Assembly (NCBI GenBank): GCA_964575845.1
Contig: CAZNSX010000004.1
Span: 124,001 to 188,000 of the forward strand
Direction of reading: 5' to 3'
Length of the DNA: 64,000 bases
From: CAZNSX01 sp964575845
GTDB taxonomy: Bacteria > UBA8248 > CAZNSX01
The position numbers were made by a program, and so were the translations under genes. Of the stretch, positions 1 to 9,133 are shown one piece after another. How positions within the stretch are numbered: the first letter of the stretch is position 1; each line of letters starts with the position of its first letter. The notes below the pieces were generated by a model. The model ran no database searches, had not been told where the DNA came from, and was given only the letters and a program-made list of their open reading frames with translations.

Positions 1-1
1 C

Positions 2-925
2 GTCGATAAAATTCCAAACGAGAAAGAGAGGAAAGATGCCCGTTTCGCCGTCATCGAGAAAATGGCCCTGGCGGGGGAGATGGATCTCATCCGGAAGATG
101 GCGCTTGAGCACCCCCTTGGCATGCCACTCATCCTGGGTAAGGTCTGCCTCAAACTCTCTCAGATTAGGTTAGATGGACCGTTCCCCTACGCCAATGGTT
201 GTTTCAAACTCGCCGAAAGCCTCATCCCCGCCGAGGCGGCTTTAAGAGCGAAGGGATGGGGGAGAGGGGTGCTTCCAGTACCATCCGTCGCAGAGGGCGT
301 CGCAGGGCGGCGAAGGCGGGAAGAAGAACTGCGCCGTAAGGAACCGCAATTTAGGCGCATGAGTGAGGCGGAAGGCCTGATCAGCCTTTCCATTTCCATG
401 AACCGGGCGGGCTATCAGGATGATGCTTTCAGGCTTTGGAAAAAAGGAGAAGAGCTCTTCCGCCAGAATGAATTCCGTGATGGGCTTCGTCTGCCCGAGC
501 AGGCTCTCCGGGTTATGCAAGCGAGCGGAGGAGATGGTAGCTTTCTAATCATGGATAAGACGGGTGTTATAGGGCGCCTCTACCCTTCGGAAAGCCGGGT
601 CCCTAAGAATATTTACCCGCGGGGTTACGGCTTCGAGCCGTCGGATGTAAAGCACAACTGGATGCGGGTGCGGATTCTTTGTACTGCTACACCGTGGGTC
701 CTCATCGCCAAAAAGTGGGGGTTTCGCCCGGCCGAGGAGGACATTGGTTTTGCTCGTGCCAATAGGAACCTTGTCTGCCCGGATTTGAAAGACCCCGCTT
801 TTACCGACCTTGTTTCGTTGATCAATCAGCTGAAACGCGGATCCTTAAGGCAGATCCCTGTCGAAATGGCTGAGCTGGGGTTGAAGTTCGCAGGGGCATT
901 GTGGTTCCTCAAGCACAATCAATAA
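2..925 (+). CDS. Hypothetical protein, 5' end outside the window
   Basis: The reading frame is open from base 2 with no stop, so the true start lies upstream and the ATG at 62 is probably internal. The visible part is about 308 residues and soluble-looking, with no membrane segment. A middle stretch (around residues 130-170 of the visible part) has helix-rich spacing like a TPR-type repeat (motif AGYQDDAFRLWKKGEELF), but I do not recognise the family. The next gene starts 10 bases downstream with its own ribosome site, so the two are probably cotranscribed. Function unknown. Confidence 0.6.
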   Translation, partial: VDKIPNEKERKDARFAVIEKMALAGEMDLIRKMALEHPLGMPLILGKVCLKLSQIRLDGPFPYANGCFKLAESLIPAEAALRAKGWGRGVLPVPSVAEGVAGRRRREEELRRKEPQFRRMSEAEGLISLSISMNRAGYQDDAFRLWKKGEELFRQNEFRDGLRLPEQALRVMQASGGDGSFLIMDKTGVIGRLYPSESRVPKNIYPRGYGFEPSDVKHNWMRVRILCTATPWVLIAKKWGFRPAEEDIGFARANRNLVCPDLKDPAFTDLVSLINQLKRGSLRQIPVEMAELGLKFAGALWFLKHNQ

Positions 926-935
926 AGGAGAAGCC

Positions 936-1979
936 TTGGCCCGGCCTGTTTTGCTGTTCGCTCTCCTTTTATTTCTAGGAGCTGCCTCACCTGACGCGGC
1001 GTTCTCCGCCGCGCCAAGCCGGGTGTGCCCCCCGCCCCAAGGAATTCAAGCCTACCGAGAGCTGCACTCCCGCTATCTCAAGCTTGAGCGTTGGCGAAAT
1101 TCGCTGGTATCTCGTATTGCGGCCCAGAAAGCGAGATGCGGCGGCGTTCGAAAGGATCAGCCCGCTCTGGTGGCCGAGTGCCGGGCGTCCCGGAGCCGAG
1201 TGGAGGCGGATTGGGGACAGTACGATGACAATGTGGACAGCTACCGCTTGGCCCTCTCAAGAGCGATAAAAAAAGAGGGAGTTCCTGTTGCCCAGGAAAT
1301 GAAGGCCTTGGGTGAGCGGATGAAGGAGACAAGGCGCAAGCTATCGGAAATCGCGAAAGGCAACCAGCAAGAAAGGATGGAAGCCGACCTCAAGGAGTGG
1401 GCCGAGCTCGGAGCAGGGGCAAGAAAAGAAGCCCTCAACGATGCCAAGGATGCCGTGATTTCCCTTGCGCTACAAAGTTTGGAGATTCGAAACCAAAAAG
1501 CGGTGCGTCTCACGAGGGAACAGCGCATCTTGGTCCGGAGATTAGCGAAGGAGCACGGGTCGGTCTTCAATTTGATTCGGGCGTCCGCCTCCCATCGGCT
1601 GGCGGAACTCAAGACGGACGCCGAGCTTTTGGAGGATTTAACGGATCTCTACACAGCGATGGACTTGTCCTCCTCCGTTTTTTTGAACCCCAATGAACGC
1701 GAGGAGGTGCTATCCGCCATCGCCAAGATCCTCGGGGTGTTCGTAAAAGATCCAAGACTGGGATTGGTTCTGACAGATGTCGGAATATCAACCGCCGCCA
1801 TTTATGGTTGGACGAAAGGATTCCTTTCGAAACGGCGGGTGGAGCAGCTGCTCAGCCTGAGCGAAAGGAGACTGCATGAGGTGGAGGCTCTGACCGCACT
1901 CTACAAAAGGCAGGTTGAAAGATTCAATTACTTGAAGTCAAAACAAAAATCCCCACTCGATCTTAAAGCCGGCTGTTAA
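936..1979 (+). CDS. Secreted coiled-coil protein of unknown function
   Basis: The gene begins with TTG at 936, five bases after an AAAGGAG ribosome site at 924-930; no ATG fits the signal peptide. The first 25 residues are a classical signal peptide (basic start, hydrophobic core, Ala-rich cleavage region near SAA). The mature protein is rich in charged heptads (about residues 40-170), typical of coiled coil, with a weakly hydrophobic segment near residues 268-290. It follows the first gene by 10 bases and is likely cotranscribed with it. I recognise no domain. The export prediction is good; the function is unknown. Confidence 0.6.
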   Translation: MARPVLLFALLLFLGAASPDAAFSAAPSRVCPPPQGIQAYRELHSRYLKLERWRNSLVSRIAAQKARCGGVRKDQPALVAECRASRSRVEADWGQYDDNVDSYRLALSRAIKKEGVPVAQEMKALGERMKETRRKLSEIAKGNQQERMEADLKEWAELGAGARKEALNDAKDAVISLALQSLEIRNQKAVRLTREQRILVRRLAKEHGSVFNLIRASASHRLAELKTDAELLEDLTDLYTAMDLSSSVFLNPNEREEVLSAIAKILGVFVKDPRLGLVLTDVGISTAAIYGWTKGFLSKRRVEQLLSLSERRLHEVEALTALYKRQVERFNYLKSKQKSPLDLKAGC

Positions 1980-2377
1980 GAACTAATAACTAATAAAGAT
2001 TCTGGTGAAAGAGTCTCCCGGCGCGTCCTGTCCAAGAACTCGACCGAGGCATAATCCACCTACACAACCTCGCAAGAGATTCAATTTACGTGGGATTTAA
2101 TCATTCACATCTTAGGGCCCTGTTCAAGGATGGCCAAAAGAGGTCTCTGTCGACGAGAACCTGAGGAATCAGGCTTTGCAACGCCACCTTGCCGCCACAT
2201 TGAGGCTGTCGTTAATATGCCCGGCTTCGAATAGAACGGGGAGCTTGTCCAGTGGATGGGCTGCGAGCAATCCTATCATGACAGGGGTGAATATGCTGAA
2301 GCACTGAAGTATCCACTCTTGTCTCTGGAAAGAAAGCCAGCCCTTGAGACGCATTTCTTCTACAGGATGATCCGTGG
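1980..2377. other. Gene-free stretch
   Basis: About 400 bases between a plus-strand gene and the 3' end of a minus-strand gene. Open frames here are short and lack ribosome sites. I see no tRNA, strong hairpin or repeat shared with other parts of the window. Confidence 0.5.
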
Positions 2378-3364
2378 CTATCTGACCCGATACGATGCAA
2401 CGGCCTCTTCGAGCGTAGAGCGGATGGGGGTGTAGGTTAAAGCCAGCTCCCTTTCCGCCTTGCTCCCATCGAAAATTATCCCCGCTCTCATCATCCTCAC
2501 CTGGTCCGCGCAGAGCCCTCCCATGGCCGAGGGCGGCTTCTTTGTCAGGTCGGCCAGAAAGGTGAGGAGCGCGGCGGCCACTCTGACGAGAGAATCCGGA
2601 AGGCCTATCCTGGGCGGGGGAACGCCCGAGATTTCGCCCATCATCAGGTTCAGCTCCCGCATCGAGAGCTGGTGCTTGCCTACCAGGTATTTCTCGCCGA
2701 TGTTCCCTTCCTTCTCCGCGGCCCTGGCGATGGCCTCGGCCACATCCCTCACGTCCACAAAGGTGAAGACGGTGTCGGCGAATGCCGTGGCTCCAATCCG
2801 ACGGTGGACGAAGGCTTCGATGTATCGGCCTGTGGGCTTGGGGTCGCCCGGTCCCAGGACCGCGCCGGGGTAAACCATGACGAGCGGCAGCCCCTTTTTC
2901 TCGTAAAGTCCCCAGGCGACGAGGTCCCCTTCATATTTCGTTCGTGAGTACTCGCTGAAGCGCTCTGGGCCGACCGGGCTCGCCTCTGTGAAGGGAGAGT
3001 CCGCGGGCTTGCCGTAGACCGCGGCCGTGCTCACGTGCACCACCTTGGAAACGCCCGCCTCCAGGGCGCATTCCATGACGCTCCGCGTGCCTTCCACGTT
3101 CACCCCGGTGTAGGTTCGCCTGTCGGGCTCCCAGAATGAGTAGAGGTTGGCCAGGTTGATGGCCCAGTCGCAGCCCTTCATGCCGCCTAGCATGGGGTCC
3201 CTGGCCCGTACATCCCCGATAATCAGGGAGGCTCCCAGTTCCTCGAGCTCGCGGGCGCGGCTCCTCTTCCTCACGAGGCAGCGCATCTCGTGCCCCGCCC
3301 CGGCGAGGCGTCTCGCCACGTGAGCTCCGATGAAGCCCGTGGCGCCCGTGAGGAAGACCTTCAT
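2378..3364 (-). CDS. NAD-dependent epimerase/dehydratase (extended SDR)
   Basis: A 328-residue extended short-chain dehydrogenase/reductase. The N-terminal Rossmann motif GATGFIG is at residues 7-13, and the catalytic elements are visible: Ser/Thr at about 112-113 and YSRTK with Tyr139 and Lys143. The sequence style (NVEGTRSVMECALEAGVSKV) is that of the dihydroflavonol-reductase/HpnA-like branch, acting on a nucleotide sugar or other ketone/alcohol substrate in the cytoplasm. No hopanoid or squalene genes are nearby, so the HpnA role is not supported. It lies 52 bases downstream of the TIGR03545 gene on the same strand and may belong to that operon. The substrate is unknown. Confidence 0.85.
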   Translation of the reverse strand: MKVFLTGATGFIGAHVARRLAGAGHEMRCLVRKRSRARELEELGASLIIGDVRARDPMLGGMKGCDWAINLANLYSFWEPDRRTYTGVNVEGTRSVMECALEAGVSKVVHVSTAAVYGKPADSPFTEASPVGPERFSEYSRTKYEGDLVAWGLYEKKGLPLVMVYPGAVLGPGDPKPTGRYIEAFVHRRIGATAFADTVFTFVDVRDVAEAIARAAEKEGNIGEKYLVGKHQLSMRELNLMMGEISGVPPPRIGLPDSLVRVAAALLTFLADLTKKPPSAMGGLCADQVRMMRAGIIFDGSKAERELALTYTPIRSTLEEAVASYRVR

Positions 3365-3416
3365 TTGATATTCTTTATTGAAGGGAAGCGTGCAGGGGAA
3401 GAATCTCTTGTGCGCC

Positions 3417-5195
3417 CTAAAAGGGGAGTTTCAGGCCGCCCGGCCTTCCGCCCTCCGGTATTCCTTTCAAGACCCCGCCCGCCAGGTTGAGGCGGTTCGT
3501 CAGCTCAGTGCGGATGATTTCAAGCCCGCCGAAGCCTTCCGTCAGGGACTTGAGCGGCCCGTCCACCTTCTTGAAGACCGCCGCGCTCAAATCCTTTTCA
3601 AACCGCGCAGCTTCCCTCTGGATGAGGCTTCCCGCGGCGTCCCTCAGCACACGGTCCAGGTCGGAGGTGAGCCGGACGGCGTAGTCATCGATGGTGCCCT
3701 CGACCTCGGCCTTGAGCGCGAAGCTTTTGACGCCGGAAAGCGCCGAACCCATCGCCCTCACCAGCGGGCCGGCGTCGCCCTCCGCTCCGGCCCGGAGCTT
3801 AATCGATTTGAGCGCGGCCTCCAGGTTTGCGGTAAGGGATTCGCCGCTCAGCGTGGCGTGCAGGCTGAGGTCCGCAAGCCCCTCCTCCAGGGTGACCGGC
3901 AGTTTCGGCTCATCGGAAAGGACTATGCCCCGCGCCCGATACCCCCGCAGAAGAAGATTCCCAGTGTCTTTTGGGCGAGAGGGATGAACGCGGTCGAGCG
4001 CGCCGTCGAGCTTCACGGACCGGACATCCTTGAGCCTCTCCCCCGTGAAAGCGAAGGTGAGCGGAGCCCCCAGCACATTCTGCTCGGGAGTGATGTTCTC
4101 TATCCCGCCCGCCAGGTCGCCGAGGGGAAGTTCGAGGGAGGCCCTGAGCCTTCGGATGAGGAAGTCGGGGCGGGGCTCATACTCCCTGAAGCGCACATCC
4201 ACGCCGTACCCGCGGATGGGCCTCACGACCTCGGGGCCGTCTTTTTTCACGGCACGCCTTGCGAGCGCGAGGGCGGGCTTCAGCCTCTCGTGCCAGAGGA
4301 GGGCTCTATCAATCCACCCCTTGATCTTCTCACCGAAAAGCAGCCGGCTCAGGTTGGCGAGGCCCTCGGGCGTGAGGGCGTACTTTTCCTTGAAGCGGCG
4401 GATGTCTTCCGCCGGCGCTCTCCGGGCCTCATCAACCCGCTTTCTGAGCGATGCCAGCCTCCCCTCGAATTCCCCCCGCACCGCCTTGATTCGCTCGATG
4501 TCGCGGGTGACCTCGCTCTGGATCTGCTGAAATTCCCTCGCCGCACCAAGGATCTCAAGGGGGCCGCCCCTGCTCGTCTCCCTGAGCTTTTCGATGCGGC
4601 TCCTGTATTGCTCGAGCTTTCCCCTGTCGGGAAGCTCATCGAGCCGTTTCCGCCACCCCTCCCTCGCGTCCTCGATGTCGGAGCGGACGGACTCTATGAC
4701 CTTGACCGACTGAAGATCCTCCTTCTTCAGAACCTCGAGGACGTCGGGCACCTCGAGCGAGGGGAGCCCCAACCCGAACCTCTCGCCTGCTGTCCCCTCC
4801 GGGACGGCCTTTCGGGCCGGCTTCTTGCCGGATATCGCCCCCGAGGTCTTCCGGGGTGTGCCGAGCCGCACTCCTTCCGCGGTCATCTCCTCGATGATCA
4901 CCTTACGGAGAAGAAGGCTCGGGCCGTCGATGTTGCAGGCGAGGCGCCCTATCTCAACCGCGTTTTTCATGGGCTCCTCCGGGTCCGTCACCCGAAGCCG
5001 GGTGAGCGTGAGGCCCAGGGGAAAGAGCGAGAGGTCGGCGTCATCGACCTCCACCTTTGCGCCCACGACGCGCGTGCCGGTCGTCTCGACCATCCACTTC
5101 ACAAAGCCGTCAACGAAGAGGAGCCAGAGGGCGGCAAGCACGACCACGACACCCGCGAAAAAGCCAAGCCCCTTCCAGCGGACCAACCCTCTCAT
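3417..5195 (-). CDS. TIGR03545-family membrane-anchored protein
   Basis: About 592 residues. A single transmembrane helix lies near residues 9-27 (GFFAGVVVVLAALWLLFV), followed by a large extracytoplasmic part with coiled-coil stretches (around residues 180-300) and AsmA-like beta-rich ends. The start at 5195 is chosen because its ATG overlaps the TAA of the upstream gene (TAATG), a sign of translational coupling; an in-frame upstream extension would run into that gene. TIGR03545 proteins are commonly paired with TIGR03546, as here, but their function is not established. AsmA-like architecture would suit an envelope or lipid-transfer role; that is inference. Confidence 0.75.
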   Translation of the reverse strand: MRGLVRWKGLGFFAGVVVVLAALWLLFVDGFVKWMVETTGTRVVGAKVEVDDADLSLFPLGLTLTRLRVTDPEEPMKNAVEIGRLACNIDGPSLLLRKVIIEEMTAEGVRLGTPRKTSGAISGKKPARKAVPEGTAGERFGLGLPSLEVPDVLEVLKKEDLQSVKVIESVRSDIEDAREGWRKRLDELPDRGKLEQYRSRIEKLRETSRGGPLEILGAAREFQQIQSEVTRDIERIKAVRGEFEGRLASLRKRVDEARRAPAEDIRRFKEKYALTPEGLANLSRLLFGEKIKGWIDRALLWHERLKPALALARRAVKKDGPEVVRPIRGYGVDVRFREYEPRPDFLIRRLRASLELPLGDLAGGIENITPEQNVLGAPLTFAFTGERLKDVRSVKLDGALDRVHPSRPKDTGNLLLRGYRARGIVLSDEPKLPVTLEEGLADLSLHATLSGESLTANLEAALKSIKLRAGAEGDAGPLVRAMGSALSGVKSFALKAEVEGTIDDYAVRLTSDLDRVLRDAAGSLIQREAARFEKDLSAAVFKKVDGPLKSLTEGFGGLEIIRTELTNRLNLAGGVLKGIPEGGRPGGLKLPF

Positions 5196-5713
5196 TAGCC
5201 CCCTCCCGCGGCCGAGATGGACTCGTAGGCTCTGTAGAGCCGGCTCGCCATCAGGGCCTGCATGACGCGGGTCCTCTTGACCCATGCCAGCACGTGCTCC
5301 CGGTAACGGAGGACCGCCCATTTTGCGAGCAGAAGGAGCGGAACGAAGAATATTAGCGAGAAGAGAAGACTGCCCATCATGACCGAGTTATTGAACTTCT
5401 CAAGCCGGAATACCGTCGAGTTGTAGAGCGCGGTCCAGAATCCCTCCAGGGGCCCCGCGGTCAGCACCGAAAGCCCGAGGATGTGAAACAGCGGGTCCAG
5501 CAGGTAAGCCACACCCGAGAAGAAGGCGAGCCCCACGATGAACGTCGAGAGGTTGACCCTGAGAAGCAGGACCAGTAGGAGGACCAAGAGGTTGTGCAGG
5601 CTTAAAAGGGGGGTGAGGCCGGCAATCATCGAAAAAGAGAGGGCCAGCCCGACCTGCGCGGGGTCGGTCTCTGAGTTCAGAACCCTGAGCACCCTCGCAA
5701 TTGCTCTGAGCAT
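5195..5713 (-). CDS. TIGR03546-family integral membrane protein
   Basis: A 172-residue, very hydrophobic protein with three or four predicted membrane helices, the clearest around residues 40-52, 56-72 and 118-134. Its N-terminal half resembles DUF2062-type membrane proteins (SETDPAQVGLALSFSMIAG). It overlaps the downstream TIGR03545 gene by one base, and the pair forms the usual TIGR03546-TIGR03545 unit. Function is unknown; the two products probably form one envelope complex, judging from obligate pairing and coupling. Confidence 0.7.
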   Translation of the reverse strand: MLRAIARVLRVLNSETDPAQVGLALSFSMIAGLTPLLSLHNLLVLLLVLLLRVNLSTFIVGLAFFSGVAYLLDPLFHILGLSVLTAGPLEGFWTALYNSTVFRLEKFNNSVMMGSLLFSLIFFVPLLLLAKWAVLRYREHVLAWVKRTRVMQALMASRLYRAYESISAAGGG

Positions 5714-6287
5714 AAGGCCACTCCCGGCGCATGGAGCCGCGTAATAGATTGTATTCTAAGAAACCCTCCAGACCGCGATTTATTCATTCAGGAACCTTTC
5801 GCCCACGTGGGCCAAAGCCCAAATCACCCGAGTTCATTCTTAGAGAATTTCAAAATCATAGTGCCATTATAAAGATTTATGAACTCTAGGTAGGGTCCTA
5901 ATTTGGCCCTATATGAGATAGGAGCCTTAAAATCATCTGGAAGAGCGAGAGGCTAACCCGGCTAACCAAATAGCTTCTCAAAAAAGCTGGGGAACCTCAA
6001 GGCGGCCCTGGCCCTGCATTTTGCTCGGTATATTTTTGGGCGGGTTCATCGGAGTTTGTAGGTGGCCACTGCGATGGAGGCGGGAATTACAGACCATGTT
6101 TCGGCGATGAAAGAATTCTTATGGCGCTCACCATAAGTACTTGAATTTTTTGTCATTATAAAATATAAGTTGACAAATAAAAGATACTTACATATATATA
6201 TAAGGAGTTCGTTTTAAAGGTTCCCCCCCGGCGAAACAGCCCCAGGTGGGCTGCCAGAAGGCTAGCTGGGGGGGTCGCTTTTTGTTG
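5714..6287. other. Intergenic region with an AT-rich segment
   Basis: About 570 bases between two minus-strand genes. The right half (6120-6210) is strikingly AT-rich and contains a consensus-like promoter pointing rightwards (listed separately). A GCCCACGTGGGC palindrome lies near 5802-5813. No convincing gene is present; the region probably holds the promoter of the TIGR03546 operon and the 3' flank of the DUF3800 gene. Confidence 0.4.
6170..6198 (+). promoter_or_regulatory. Consensus sigma70-like promoter without an evident gene
   Basis: TTGACA at 6170-6175, a 17-base spacer, then TATATA at 6193-6198, followed by a good ribosome-site match AAGGAG at 6202-6207. No start codon follows at a usable distance, and transcription would run antisense into the 3' end of the DUF3800 gene. 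It is either a relic of a lost gene or a promoter for an antisense RNA. Confidence 0.4.
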
Positions 6288-6944
6288 CTAATAGTGATGT
6301 CTTCTCCCGTGGGCGAAGATTTCCCATTCGCTAAAAATTCTACTTCTTATCCCATTGTAAGGCCTCATTTCTTTCCCTGCTCTTTCCCACTTTACGAAGA
6401 TCGCCCAGTTAATATAATCGATTGCCTGTAAACCATAGTTTGATTTAGAACTGTGGTGGTAAAGCGAATACGGAACTTCAATCCCTGCCATCCTTTGCTT
6501 AATTGCCTTCTCCACCGCTTTTTTCTTCTGTGCAAATCCGACGAGCCGATCAGTCAGAATGGTCATGCGGCTACATCCCCGATCAACAGCACGCTTTAAG
6601 GCATAGTCTAGCAATTTTCGCAATATATATGGATAAAAGGATTCTACCCCTCGATATTTGGGAACTAGCTTGCTTTTTTCCATAATTACGGAATCTATTT
6701 CGTAAGACATATGATTTTTTAAAATTCTAAAAACTTTGTCCCTTACATGTTGGCGGTCCTCGGATGCATGAAAATATTCGATATTGGTTCCGCTTTCCAT
6801 CAGCTCCCACCGGAGCCTACGAAGCTCTTGGGCTAATGGTTGCGGATTTTCTATGAGAAGCGAACTAAGAATAAAATACTTTGTTCCTTTGGCCGAAAAT
6901 TCCCGATTACCAGCCTCGTCAATAAAAAGCCAATAAGCCGTCAT
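6288..6944 (-). CDS. DUF3800 domain protein
   Basis: About 218 residues from the ATG at 6944; an in-frame TTG at 6980 is less likely. The DUF3800 signature is clear: WLFIDEAGN at the N-terminus, the YFHASEDRQHVRDKVF stretch in the first third, and a C-terminal LQAIDYINWA helix with acidic residues. The family is predicted to have an RNase H-like fold and is often found on mobile or defence islands; its biochemistry is not settled. The gene is AT-richer than its neighbours, which suggests horizontal acquisition. No ribosome site precedes the ATG; instead a TATAAT-like box lies immediately upstream, so the mRNA may be leaderless. Confidence 0.8.
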   Translation of the reverse strand: MTAYWLFIDEAGNREFSAKGTKYFILSSLLIENPQPLAQELRRLRWELMESGTNIEYFHASEDRQHVRDKVFRILKNHMSYEIDSVIMEKSKLVPKYRGVESFYPYILRKLLDYALKRAVDRGCSRMTILTDRLVGFAQKKKAVEKAIKQRMAGIEVPYSLYHHSSKSNYGLQAIDYINWAIFVKWERAGKEMRPYNGIRSRIFSEWEIFAHGRRHHY

Positions 6945-7230
6945 AATCAAATTATAAAATAAAGGGCATTTAATTTTCAAATCAGCACACTACCGAATTC
7001 TGATATTGGAGAAAAAAGATAAGGGCCAGAGATTAGCTTTAACACTTTGATTTCAAACGGTCATAGGTGAAGAATCACTGGGCAGGAAGGCGCGTGAGGC
7101 GCAGGGGGAAGAGACTGACGGAAGGCGACGGGCTGAGGGGTTGGGTAGTTCTGCCCGTTAACTCTTGCCGAGGCCATGAGCTATCCCCAAGAAAGCCCCC
7201 TACCTGATTCAGCCTCGAGTTAATCAAAGC

Positions 7231-8346
7231 CTACTCGAGCCCGAAGACCCGAGCCGGGTTTTCGTAGCCGACCTTGCGGGCGAGCTCCGGGGGGAGCAGG
7301 GAGAGGAATACTTCGCCCCCTTTCGCGGCGTTGCTGCGCTCAGCCGCACCGAGAGGAGACCCCTCGGGCACTCTCGGCGAAAAGTAAAACTGGTCGCTGC
7401 CTATGAGAAAGCGGTCCGGGAACGCCCTGATAAGGCTGAGCCATTCGGGCTTTATCTTGCCCTCTTTGCTTATCGGGCGGGTTTCGGGTCGGCCGCCCCG
7501 CCGCCTTATCTTGATGCTCATGTAGAGATTGGGGTGTTTCGCGAGGAGCTCCCCACAGAGCGCGGGGGTCCTTTCTCCCGTGTTGTCCCAGCCCACGTGG
7601 GCCCAGATGATCTTAGCTTTCCGGTTATGGGCCAGAAGCCGCTCGAAGGCCGCGATGTTCGGGCGCAACATCTTAGGGTTGGGCGGTGAGCTGAGCCTTT
7701 TGGGCGGCGGCATCTCACGAGGAACCGCCTCCATGTGGATGTCGATGGGCACGCCCTCTCGCGCGGCGATGTCGGCGAGCAAGAGAAAAAGGGGATGGTC
7801 GGGCGGGGCCGCTTCATAAGGATGACCCTGGTGGAAAGAGAAGTGCTCAGCCGTCAGCTCCCCGAACCCGAGCGCCCCCTCTGAAAGGATCTCGAGGGCC
7901 TTTTTCTCGAACCTTCGCCGCAATTCAGGGCTTGTCTCCCCGTCATGGAGGGCTTCCTGAATCATGGGATTCAGCGACCCGCCGCCTCCCAGGAAACCGA
8001 AGCGGTCGGGATATTTCCTGAGGGTGTCTATAAAGTCCTCAACGTCGTGTCTATGCGGGTGGTCGGGCGGAAAGGGGGGCGGCATGACCAGGGTTTTCTT
8101 GATGCCCAGCCTGTCCATTTCGGCCAGGGCGACCTGCGCCGCGCCGTAAAAGTCCACCTGCGGGGGGCCTTCACGGGAGCCGTAATGTGCGAGCAGGTGG
8201 GTATGGGTGTCGAAATAGGGGAAAAGCTCTTTTTCAGGTTGAGGGGGAGCCTCCCCCGGCCCCAATGCAGCCCTTGACGCACAGCCCGAGAGCGTCAGGA
8301 GAAAGAGAAGCAGGAAGGCCATGAACTTCGGTCGCACAGGCCGCAA
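7231..8346 (-). CDS. Amidohydrolase-2 family lipoprotein
   Basis: A 371-residue metal-dependent hydrolase of the TIM-barrel amidohydrolase-2 type, anchored as a lipoprotein. The signal sequence ends in a lipobox LSGC with Cys22. Metal ligands expected for the family are visible: DTHTH (His48, His50), DIHMEA and HVGW in the middle, and GSDQF near residue 318. Substrates of such proteins are varied (decarboxylases and hydrolases), and this one cannot be assigned. The start may be TTG at 8346 or ATG at 8322; both keep the signal peptide. It is monocistronic, facing away from queF. Confidence 0.8.
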   Translation of the reverse strand: MRPVRPKFMAFLLLFLLTLSGCASRAALGPGEAPPQPEKELFPYFDTHTHLLAHYGSREGPPQVDFYGAAQVALAEMDRLGIKKTLVMPPPFPPDHPHRHDVEDFIDTLRKYPDRFGFLGGGGSLNPMIQEALHDGETSPELRRRFEKKALEILSEGALGFGELTAEHFSFHQGHPYEAAPPDHPLFLLLADIAAREGVPIDIHMEAVPREMPPPKRLSSPPNPKMLRPNIAAFERLLAHNRKAKIIWAHVGWDNTGERTPALCGELLAKHPNLYMSIKIRRRGGRPETRPISKEGKIKPEWLSLIRAFPDRFLIGSDQFYFSPRVPEGSPLGAAERSNAAKGGEVFLSLLPPELARKVGYENPARVFGLE

Positions 8347-8434
8347 ATTCCCTCTTTTCGCGAAGGCGGGCTATCCGCCGGAGCATCGGCTATGATAGCA
8401 TTGTCTCACCATGAAGAGAGGGAGGAAAAGCGAC

Positions 8435-8845
8435 ATGCCGAGCACTATCCCATCCGCAGCCCGGCTTCGGCCCATCCACTATACTGAAGCCGAATTCCCG
8501 GCGCTGGAATGTGTGCCCAACGCCTATGCGGGGCGGGAGTATTGCGTCAGCATCTCGGTTCCGGAATTCACCTGCCTTTGCCCCACGACCGGGCAGCCCG
8601 ATTTTGCGGAGTTCCGCGTCGAGTATGTCCCCGGTGAGCGGCTGATCGAGCTTAAATCTCTGAAATATTACATCCAGGCCTACCGGAATGTGGGAATTCA
8701 TCACGAGACCGCCACCAACAAGATTCTGGACGACCTCGTTTCCTCCTGCGCGCCCCGGAGGATGGAAGTCGTGGGCGATTTCTCCGTGCGCGGGGGGATC
8801 AAGACCGTCGTCAGGGCCCGTTATCCGGCAGGTCAGGCGGGGTGA
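8435..8845 (+). CDS. queF: NADPH-dependent 7-cyano-7-deazaguanine reductase QueF
   Basis: This enzyme reduces preQ0 nitrile to preQ1 amine in cytoplasmic queuosine biosynthesis. It is the short, unimodular (YkvM-type) form of about 136 residues. The family core is intact: FTCLCPTTGQPDFA with the nucleophilic Cys and the following Asp, then the ELKSLKYY motif that binds substrate and NADPH, and the downstream HHE with the conserved Glu. The ATG at 8435 is preferred over 8411 because GGAGG lies 9 bases upstream of it. No other queuosine gene or preQ1 riboswitch is seen in the window. Confidence 0.93.
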   Translation: MPSTIPSAARLRPIHYTEAEFPALECVPNAYAGREYCVSISVPEFTCLCPTTGQPDFAEFRVEYVPGERLIELKSLKYYIQAYRNVGIHHETATNKILDDLVSSCAPRRMEVVGDFSVRGGIKTVVRARYPAGQAG

Positions 8846-8866
8846 GGATGCACCGGGAGGAGGCAA

Positions 8867-8935
8867 GTAGGGGCGTATAGCAATACGCCCCTGCGAGAAT
8901 GGCCGGCCCGTAGGGGCGGACCTCGCGTCCGCCCG
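8867..8935. repeat. Two-hairpin dispersed element, copy 1
   Basis: Lies 21 bases past queF. The first hairpin has perfect 10-base arms (AGGGGCGTAT at 8869-8878 and its complement at 8883-8892). The second has arms GGGCGGAC (8914-8921) and GTCCGCCC (8927-8934) around CTCGC. The second hairpin is identical to one found at 18.5 kb and inverted at 20.0 kb. There is no T-run, so it is a repeat rather than an obvious terminator, although the hairpins may protect the queF mRNA end. Confidence 0.75.
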
Positions 8936-9133
8936 TCAGATGCCCAACACGTGGCCGCAGAGGTCACGGCTTAGCCTTGGCCTACCCATTACAACAAATC
9001 AACCCCGTCTATATCGAACATCGGCTCCCTGCTGGCGAAATAGCTGTGATAGCTGGAATAGTCTCATTTCGAAGGGGCGAGGCAGTGTGCGTGTGCCGGC
9101 TCTGTGCAGGTCGTCTGCTTTCCAAGGCAGATT

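Noticed and set aside
2378..3364. Labelling the SDR as HpnA
   Set aside because: Similarity is general to the family; no hopanoid genes are nearby.
3378..5198. Long open frame on the plus strand opposite the TIGR03545 gene
   Set aside because: It lacks a ribosome site and reads as an Arg/Pro/Glu-rich mirror of the real gene; high GC composition makes such antisense frames common.
8411..8434. Upstream ATG of queF as the start
   Set aside because: No ribosome site precedes it, whereas GGAGG correctly precedes the ATG at 8435.
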